Below are positions 15,790-20,056 of a stretch of DNA of 20,056 bases, in pieces (positions within the stretch are counted from its first letter, which is position 1; every line of letters begins with the position of its first letter). The position numbers and the translations under genes were made by a program. The notes under the pieces were generated by a model. That model saw only the letters and a program-made list of their open reading frames with translations. It was not told the DNA's origin and searched no databases. Location: positions 1-20,056 of IMG/VR virus record IMGVR_UViG_3300035698_003416, one strand, 5' to 3'. Source of the DNA: a virus.

Positions 15790-16254
15790 TTATTTGAAGA
15801 AGCTGTCAAGCTCAGACTTTTTACGAGCTTTCTTTTCTTCTTCAGTTTCTGGTGCATTATTATCTTTTATTTTTTTGTTAACTTTAATTTTACCATGTTT
15901 TACAAACACGTTATTGTCGTCGTGATTGCCTGTTAAGTGACTGATATCTACATTAGATAGATATGTATTGTCATCTTCAAATTTCTCTAAAGCTAAATCT
16001 ACAATATATTTACCTTCGAGAATAACCATACCGAAGTCGTTAACAAAAAATTCAATGAAATCTACAATGTCATCTTCCATGGAGCTTGTGTCATTTATTT
16101 TCTTTTTATCCCATACATTTATGATATCTTTGATATTTGATGTAAGAACACTTATAACATCTGGATTCTTTGACATAACCATAAGATTTTCATCAATTGA
16201 ATTCACATCTAATATCAAGTATAATCCATATAGTTCTGTATATGTTTCTGCCAT
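15790..16254 (-). CDS. Hypothetical acidic protein upstream of prohead protease
   Basis: A 154-residue protein, acidic overall, with a lysine/glutamate-rich tail (APETEEEKKARKKSELDSFFK). The N-terminal half is hydrophobic/acidic and probably helical (SVLTSNIKDIINVWDKKKIN, DIVDFIEFFVNDFGMVI). No family is recognised. It stands just before the protease-scaffold gene, 25 bases away, where T4 carries small prohead core proteins. An accessory core or portal-associated role is possible by position only. Its start region (AAAGGAATGATACA then ATG) is the third copy of a repeated unit that also creates a tiny upstream ORF, suggesting translational control. Confidence 0.7.
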   Translation of the reverse strand: MAETYTELYGLYLILDVNSIDENLMVMSKNPDVISVLTSNIKDIINVWDKKKINDTSSMEDDIVDFIEFFVNDFGMVILEGKYIVDLALEKFEDDNTYLSNVDISHLTGNHDDNNVFVKHGKIKVNKKIKDNNAPETEEEKKARKKSELDSFFK

Positions 16255-16309
16255 TGTATCATTCCTTTTCTGCCATTGTATCGTTCCTTTGCTACTATAT
16301 CATTCCTTT
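16247..16309 (-). repeat. Triplicated ribosome binding site / start codon unit
   Basis: Plus-strand units 16247-16268 and 16269-16290 are 22-bp tandem copies of the form tctgccattgtatc(a/g)ttcc followed by ttt. They differ at one base. A third, shortened copy (about 16291-16309) differs more. On the minus strand each unit contains AAAGGAA(T/C)GATA followed by a start codon or its remnant. Two full copies therefore carry the sequence for ribosome binding plus ATG GCA GA. Confidence 0.85.
16259..16276 (-). CDS. Possible 5-codon leader ORF (MAEKE) upstream of the hypothetical acidic protein
   Basis: The middle repeat copy supplies AAAGGAACGATACA followed by ATG GCA GAA AAG GAA TGA. This tiny ORF ends 4 bases before the ATG of the downstream gene, and its last codons are the ribosome binding site of that gene. 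Ribosomes finishing it could reinitiate at once. The third copy gives an even smaller ATG ATA TAG (16303-16295). It could equally be a harmless by-product of duplication. Confidence 0.35.
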   Translation of the reverse strand: MAEKE

Positions 16310-16319
16310 GTTAATGTTA

Positions 16320-16559
16320 CTAGATCTTTTTAACTTGGTAAGCTCTCAATCCATTTTCTTCAAATTGCTTGTAAAGAAATTCTACTTGATCTCCTACGCT
16401 TAAGGTTTTCTTACCTTCCATAATGATGGCTGAATAATGCACATAAATATCTCTGTCTAAATCATCTTCACATGATATAAAGCCATAACCATTCACAGAA
16501 TTGAAGCTCTTAACTACTCCACGTCCTTGTTTTGCAATTGTATTGTCTTCTGTATTCAT
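16320..16559 (-). CDS. Cold-shock-domain protein
   Basis: A 79-residue protein with one cold-shock domain: GRGVVKSFNSVNGYGFISCE (RNP1 at 24-31), RDIYVHYSAI (RNP2 at about 39-44) and the C-terminal GDQVEFLYKQFEENGLRAYQV. Such domains bind single-stranded RNA or DNA and melt secondary structure. The usual W in the first strand (VKWFN) is S18 here, so one stacking aromatic is missing while the RNP aromatics remain (Y25, F27, Y39, Y42). An eight-residue charged N-terminal extension precedes the domain. The ATG follows AGAAGGAGAAAAGTT. The gene lies between the reverse transcriptase and the head genes and has its own upstream spacer with a possible promoter. Either a general RNA chaperone for the phage or a partner for the neighbouring reverse transcriptase would fit. 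The family call is secure. Confidence 0.92.
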   Translation of the reverse strand: MNTEDNTIAKQGRGVVKSFNSVNGYGFISCEDDLDRDIYVHYSAIIMEGKKTLSVGDQVEFLYKQFEENGLRAYQVKKI

Positions 16560-16619
16560 AACTTTTCTCCTTCTGTCTTTTCGACTAACTATTCTTGATG
16601 TGTATTACACCCCTGTAAA

Positions 16620-16648
16620 AAAATATGCTTACACATATTAATATACAA
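16620..16648 (-). promoter_or_regulatory. Possible sigma70-type promoter upstream of cold-shock gene
   Basis: On the minus strand TTGTAT (16648-16643) and TATTTT (16625-16620) are separated by 17 bases, inside the 115-base spacer between the reverse transcriptase and the cold-shock gene. Both boxes are imperfect and the region is very AT-rich, so chance is a real possibility. It would give an untranslated leader of roughly 50 bases. Confidence 0.25.
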
Positions 16649-16674
16649 CTTCCATGTTTTTTTCGCGCGCAAAG

Positions 16675-17868
16675 TCAATGTTTTTGTTTTCTGATCTTAT
16701 AATATTCTGCAACAAGGCTCTTATAGCCCATGTGTTTGATGTCTTTGTATGATAATCTATAGAACTTTTTACCACGGTGCCATGTTCCAGAATCCAAAAA
16801 ACGAATACAAGTAACGAAGTATAGATCTAAATACTTGAGACTTTCAGTTGTTGAGATATTGGGTAAATACCAACGGCTCCAATTGATTGAATCGTCTTGA
16901 TCTGAGTAAAGTTTTTGATTAATAAGGCTAATATAGTTTCTAAGAGCTTTATACTTAGGAACTCTTTTCTTTTTCATCCATATACGATACCATTTAGCAC
17001 GACGTTTGAAACGACTTTTCATTTTTGCTAATGCATCTTCTGAAATGTCTGTTATATTTCCCTTATGTTTAAATCCTAAGAAGGTGATCCCAGTTCTTAG
17101 TGTCATAGTCTTCATCTTTTTGGGATTTAATCTTACTCCTGCTTCAGCTACACCTTTTTTGAAAGCTTCCAAAGCCTCTTCGCCATGTATCAAAGTATCA
17201 TCTGCGTAACGTATATAATGATACTTGCGCTCATACATCAGCGTATCTACTTTGTGCATAAAGACGTTTGCTAAGATGCCGGCTATTGGTGAACCAGCCA
17301 TAACTCCTTTAGTTTCTACAGTTTCAATCTTGTCTCCCACGAATACTTGTTGTTCACGTAATAGCTTCATGATAAAAATATGGAGATCTTTGTCCTCTAA
17401 ATCTAGAAAGTCAATTAGTTTAGCATCTAGTAGATTAATATCTATAGAGTTAAAATAGTCTGAAAAGTCATTTTTATATACAAGATCATCTGGTTTCAGA
17501 TGAAAGCTTCCTAATATGCTAAAAGCCGATCTCACTGAACGGCCTTGTGTATATGCAATACTATTTTTACAGAATGAATTATTATACTTTGACAACATAT
17601 ATTTTCCTACTACTTTTAGTATTGATCTATATGGTTCTGGGTACACATACACAATTCTCTTCTTGCTCGTATTGTAGTGGCTTATCTGAACTAATCTAGA
17701 TAAACTAAATGTATCCATAAACTCCTTATCAAATTTTAAATATTGTTCATCTTTAATAATCTTCTTAACTGTCTTTATTGTTTTGTGATCTGGATAGTCC
17801 TTTTCTTCTTCTAATGCTAAAAATTCTTCCCAGGTCTCTCTTTGTGTTACTAACTCGTATAAACTCAT
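16675..17868 (-). CDS. Reverse transcriptase of uncertain class (YADD active site)
   Basis: The protein has 397 residues. Fingers/palm motifs appear in order: KKRIVYVYPEPYRSILKVVG (residues 69-88), AYTQGRSVRSAF (105-116), motif A KNDFSDYFNSID (132-143, catalytic D134), GVMAGSPIAGILANVFM (188-204), motif C YIRYADDTLIHG (218-229, catalytic D223/D224) and ITFLGFKHKG (261-270). A basic helical segment (KMKSRFKRRAKWYRIWMKKK) and about 90 C-terminal residues follow, possibly a thumb plus a family-specific domain. The SP in GSPIAG argues against a diversity-generating element, where SQ is usual. No HNH domain or intron domain V is visible, and the upstream gap of 38 bases leaves no room for a retron RNA. 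The start follows an excellent AGGAGGTAG site. It lies between the holin and cold-shock genes. A group II-like or unknown-group RT is my best guess. RT activity is strongly predicted; its role is unknown. Confidence 0.88.
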   Translation of the reverse strand: MSLYELVTQRETWEEFLALEEEKDYPDHKTIKTVKKIIKDEQYLKFDKEFMDTFSLSRLVQISHYNTSKKRIVYVYPEPYRSILKVVGKYMLSKYNNSFCKNSIAYTQGRSVRSAFSILGSFHLKPDDLVYKNDFSDYFNSIDINLLDAKLIDFLDLEDKDLHIFIMKLLREQQVFVGDKIETVETKGVMAGSPIAGILANVFMHKVDTLMYERKYHYIRYADDTLIHGEEALEAFKKGVAEAGVRLNPKKMKTMTLRTGITFLGFKHKGNITDISEDALAKMKSRFKRRAKWYRIWMKKKRVPKYKALRNYISLINQKLYSDQDDSINWSRWYLPNISTTESLKYLDLYFVTCIRFLDSGTWHRGKKFYRLSYKDIKHMGYKSLVAEYYKIRKQKH

Positions 17869-17906
17869 AAACTACCTCCTAAAGTATGTGTAAGGCTAAC
17901 GTGTGA

Positions 17907-18284
17907 TTATTTTATCTGTCTTCCAATAATTGCTTCAATTTGATTTGTAAGCCAAACTTCCACATCTCCGAAATACTTTGCAATTAGTGCTTTAGTATGT
18001 GCGGACATAAGTGATAGTGCTTGTACTTTAGCTGCGTACAGTGCTCCTTTAGCTTCTTCTTTGTTGAAGTTACCATCTTTCTTAAGTTCTTCAACAACTG
18101 TTTGTTGAATTGTCATTACTACATCTTCAATGATTCCTACTGTAGCATTTGATACTTCTCTAAGTTCTTCATTCTTAATCTTAGAACTTAGCCAAGCTCT
18201 TAACATAATAAATCCATAACCTATTGCTCCTGTTAATACTGTTCCTAATGCTGTGTATAATATTTCTAATAATTGATCATTCAT
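17907..18284 (-). CDS. LLH-type phage holin
   Basis: A 125-residue protein with one N-terminal membrane segment (about residues 6-29, ILYTALGTVLTGAIGYGFIML), then a cytoplasmic helical part with VSNATVGIIEDVVMTIQQTV VEELKKDGNF in sequence, and KEEAKGALYAAKVQALSLMS. This is the layout of the LL-H phage holin family: one transmembrane helix, then VV..VEQ....K....K...A......L. Holins collect in the host membrane and trigger lysis by releasing or activating the endolysin. The ATG follows TTAGAGGAGAC. No endolysin is seen next to it: the upstream neighbours are unknown proteins and the downstream neighbour is a reverse transcriptase. The endolysin is probably outside the window. Confidence 0.8.
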   Translation of the reverse strand: MNDQLLEILYTALGTVLTGAIGYGFIMLRAWLSSKIKNEELREVSNATVGIIEDVVMTIQQTVVEELKKDGNFNKEEAKGALYAAKVQALSLMSAHTKALIAKYFGDVEVWLTNQIEAIIGRQIK

Positions 18285-18331
18285 AATTTTTAGTCTCCTC
18301 TAACTTCTCTTATTTTTTATTTATTTGTTTG

Positions 18332-19192
18332 CTATTTTAATTTCCCTGTGGTGTTGTGTGGTTTACTTTTTACATGTGATCTACTTGCTAATTCTTTATC
18401 TATCTTAGTAAGGTGATCTTTTACATATCTTATCATTAGATCTTGTGCTTCTTGATAGTCATTACTGCTTAATAAGAATCCACCTCTTCGACCTACACCT
18501 GTTTCATAATAGTACCCTTGCTTTATAAAAGAGTCTATAATCTTATCTGATATTTCATACACTGGTCCTGGTCCTATAGCGTCTTCTGAGTATCCTTCAA
18601 GTTCAAAGTTAGTTACAATATCTGCATAAATATCGAGAACTTCTGTATCTGCACCTTTGCTTAAGTTAGTATAAGCTTCCATAGTAGCTCGTACTACTTC
18701 TAAAGAACCTTGTTCTTCAATAAATGCAAACATATCTGGATCTGTGATACCAGCTATAGTCAATGATCCTGTGTGTTCTTCATCAGTACTAATAGTGTAC
18801 TCCACAAAGTTTCTACCTTGTGATTTTTCCGTTAAAGTAAAGTCCACTTTTTCCATTGCATTAAACACCTCTAATGGTGATATCTCCACAGTATAATTAG
18901 TATCTTTTAATAGATTCATATTTTCAACAAGTGCTAGATAGCATATGTTATTTTCAGATTCTACAAAAGACATATCTAAATAGTCTCCAAATGCCTCTTT
19001 ATCAAAGTGTGAGTACTCAGCTCTTTCAAATTCTAAGATCTGATCTTCAGATGCTAGAACGCTCTGATCATTTCCAATAGCAGATTCCTTTAATGAATCT
19101 GTGTAGGCTTCGTGTACATCTTGTAATGGTACATTATACATTTTAAACTTTGTTGTAATATCATGTACTATACTGTGCATAAATTTTCCCAT
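18332..19192 (-). CDS. Hypothetical protein, 286 residues
   Basis: A soluble, acidic protein starting MGKFMHSIVHDITTKFKM, mixed helical and strand, with a basic tail (SRSHVKSKPHNTTGKLK). Neither a membrane segment nor a recognised enzyme motif is visible. The short run GVGRRGGFLLSSNDYQEAQD is the only distinctive part. The ATG lies two bases after the preceding stop codon, with GAGGAAATAGG as ribosome binding site, so it is translationally coupled to the membrane-anchored gene upstream. It precedes the holin gene, which puts it in the lysis or late accessory part of the operon. I do not recognise the family. Confidence 0.75.
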   Translation of the reverse strand: MGKFMHSIVHDITTKFKMYNVPLQDVHEAYTDSLKESAIGNDQSVLASEDQILEFERAEYSHFDKEAFGDYLDMSFVESENNICYLALVENMNLLKDTNYTVEISPLEVFNAMEKVDFTLTEKSQGRNFVEYTISTDEEHTGSLTIAGITDPDMFAFIEEQGSLEVVRATMEAYTNLSKGADTEVLDIYADIVTNFELEGYSEDAIGPGPVYEISDKIIDSFIKQGYYYETGVGRRGGFLLSSNDYQEAQDLMIRYVKDHLTKIDKELASRSHVKSKPHNTTGKLK

Positions 19193-19194
19193 TC

Positions 19195-19764
19195 CTATTT
19201 CCTCGATTCTTTAATTTTTTGTTTAGCTTCTTCTGCGTCTATTTTGTCTCTTCTATCTCTAAATTTCTCTAGTGCTACCTCTGTATAGACTTTACATACT
19301 TCTGCGTACTTAGCCTCTATGTCTGAGTTACCACCGAGAGCTTTATACTTAGGAAAGATTTTATCTATATATGCTTTATCTACATCTGTAATCTCACCTG
19401 TTTTACTTAGTTTATAATAGATATCTCTGATAGATCTTTTAAATTTTTCTATTACTGATCCTTTAAGTAGACTTGTAGCTTCTCTACTTGCTTTATTAAA
19501 TTTAGTTTGTGTGCTAAAAAATCTCTCAATACTACCTTCAATCTTCTTAATTTCTTGTAGGAGTTCTCTGTTAGATTCTCTTACTGCTTTTTCAATCTTA
19601 TGATCTGTATCTTTAGAATAGCTATCTAACACAGCATTAACGATCTCTATAATATTCTTCACTCGTTCTTTTTTTACTCTGTTTGATAGATTCCAAATGA
19701 CAAGTATGGTGCTTGCTACTCCACCAATACCTAAGATGGCTGCTACTATTTCTACTATGCTCAT
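19195..19764 (-). CDS. Membrane-anchored coiled-coil protein of unknown function
   Basis: I choose the ATG at 19764 (MSIVEIVAAILGIGGVAST, 189 residues), because GAGGAG sits 8 bases before it. The longer reading from 19806 would translate through that ribosome binding site and begin with a basic leader. Residues 2-24 form one transmembrane helix, followed by basic residues (NRVKKERVKN), so the long helical remainder probably faces the cytoplasm. The body is rich in K, E and R and suits coiled coil (for example ESNRELLQEIKKIEGSIERF). The end is EEAKQKIKESRK. It is coupled to the next gene. Spanin-, holin- or antiholin-like roles are conceivable near the holin, but there is no motif support. Confidence 0.72.
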   Translation of the reverse strand: MSIVEIVAAILGIGGVASTILVIWNLSNRVKKERVKNIIEIVNAVLDSYSKDTDHKIEKAVRESNRELLQEIKKIEGSIERFFSTQTKFNKASREATSLLKGSVIEKFKRSIRDIYYKLSKTGEITDVDKAYIDKIFPKYKALGGNSDIEAKYAEVCKVYTEVALEKFRDRRDKIDAEEAKQKIKESRK

Positions 19765-19829
19765 GTCATTTGCTCCTCTGTTTTTTAGTTTTATACCTGC
19801 TAACATGTATAAATTATGTTTACATAATA
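19765..19829. other. Short AT-rich spacer with repeats before the membrane-anchored gene
   Basis: The spacer and the adjoining end of the broken ORF hold a 10-bp direct repeat, AAACATAATT on the minus strand, and the palindrome ATAATATTAT (19824-19833). TATAAA occurs shortly before the gene start, but no good -35 box goes with it, so I do not call a promoter. Confidence 0.4.
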
Positions 19830-19978
19830 TTATATACAGTAATTATGTTTTATTTGATTCCAAACTCCTGGTTCTAAAACTTTAACAGAATCAAGATTAT
19901 AATGATCTTCTAATAAGTTTAGCTCATCTAGTACTTTAGTATGAACAGTGTTTTATTAAATAGTGTTTTATTAAACAT
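19830..19978 (-). pseudogene. Possible broken or frameshifted small ORF
   Basis: GGAGGTG (19994-19988) precedes an ATG at 19978 that opens only 16 codons (MFNKTLFNKTLFILKY, stop at 19928). Those codons contain a 15-bp tandem duplication of TTTAATAAAACACT(A/G). In the -1 frame the following DNA (19946-19830) reads like ordinary protein, VHTKVLDELNLLEDHYNLDS then VKVLEPGVWNQIKHNYCI and stop, but has no start codon. A single-base frameshift near the duplication would join them into about 49 residues. This may be a decayed gene, a sequencing error, or a recoded one. No standard -1 slippery heptamer is present. Confidence 0.4.
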
Positions 19979-19993
19979 TTAAGAAAACACCTC

Positions 19994-20056
19994 CTATTTT
20001 AATAAATCATCCATTTGTTCTTGTGTTAATATTCCACTATCTACTAATAATTGTAA
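19994..20056 (-). CDS. C-terminal end of an unidentified gene (partial, begins outside window)
   Basis: From the right edge one frame reads LQLLVDSGILTQEQMDDLLK followed by TAG at 19996-19994. This looks like the helical C-terminus of a real protein, and the spacing to the next ribosome binding site (GGAGGTG, overlapping the stop codon) is typical of this operon. Too little is visible to name it. Confidence 0.6.
   Translation of the reverse strand, partial: LQLLVDSGILTQEQMDDLLK

Noticed and set aside
16664-16671. GC-rich alternating run CGCGCGC right after the RT stop codon
   Set aside because: Striking in AT-rich DNA, but only 7-8 bases. No stem with a U-tract forms, so I cannot call a terminator or recombination site.
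16560-16674. Template repeat of a diversity-generating retroelement, with the 66-bp array at 1-210 as variable repeat
   Set aside because: The RT has GSPIAG where DGR enzymes usually have SQ. The spacer next to the RT shows no similarity to the array that I can see, and array differences include T-to-C changes, not only changes at adenines.
16560-17906. Group II intron or retron around the RT
   Set aside because: I see no domain V-like sequence downstream, the RT lacks an HNH domain, and only 38 bases separate it from the holin gene, too few for msr/msd RNA. The surrounding genes are not interrupted.

Overview
The window looks like a stretch of the genome of a contractile-tailed (myovirus-type) phage whose structural genes are distantly T4-like. 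The DNA is AT-rich, genes are packed with gaps of a few bases or short overlaps, and most starts follow strong AGGAGG-type ribosome binding sites. That, together with an LLH-type holin and InlB-like B-repeats, suggests a low-GC Gram-positive (Firmicutes-like) host. The host is an inference. Every supported gene lies on the minus strand, so transcription runs from the right end of the window to the left. I see no tRNA, CRISPR array, insertion sequence or attachment site.

Right part (about 16.3-20.06 kb, transcribed first): the 3' end of an unidentified gene, a possible broken small ORF, a membrane-anchored protein, an unrecognised 286-residue protein, an LLH-type holin, a reverse transcriptase with a YADD active site, and a cold-shock-domain protein. 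No endolysin is visible beside the holin. The reverse transcriptase has no recognisable intron, retron or diversity-generating retroelement parts around it and is the most interesting accessory gene here.

Middle part (about 10.1-16.25 kb): head morphogenesis and neck. An unknown acidic protein comes first, preceded by a triplicated ribosome-binding-site/start-codon repeat. A T4 gp21-like prohead protease follows, apparently fused to a long acidic scaffold-like region, and then a gp23-like major capsid protein. Two hairpins follow the capsid gene: a UUCG-capped terminator-like stem and an 18-bp perfect inverted repeat. Three neck or tail-completion candidates come next.

Left part (1-10.08 kb): the contractile tail in assembly order. 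It has the tail sheath, the tail tube (followed by a terminator-like hairpin), and a gp26-like zinc-motif protein overlapping a small out-of-frame ORF (a candidate tail-assembly-chaperone pair with +1 frameshifting). Then come a tape-measure-like protein, two paralogous CIS-tube-like baseplate proteins, a hub-like protein, an OB-fold spike protein carrying two InlB-like repeats, and the start of a tail protein that ends in the window in near-identical 66-bp tandem repeats.

Together the genes make a procapsid (protease, scaffold, capsid), a contractile tail and the start of an adsorption apparatus. The reverse transcriptase and cold-shock gene are inserted between the lysis-type and head genes. 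All identifications come from reading translated sequences. No database search was run.
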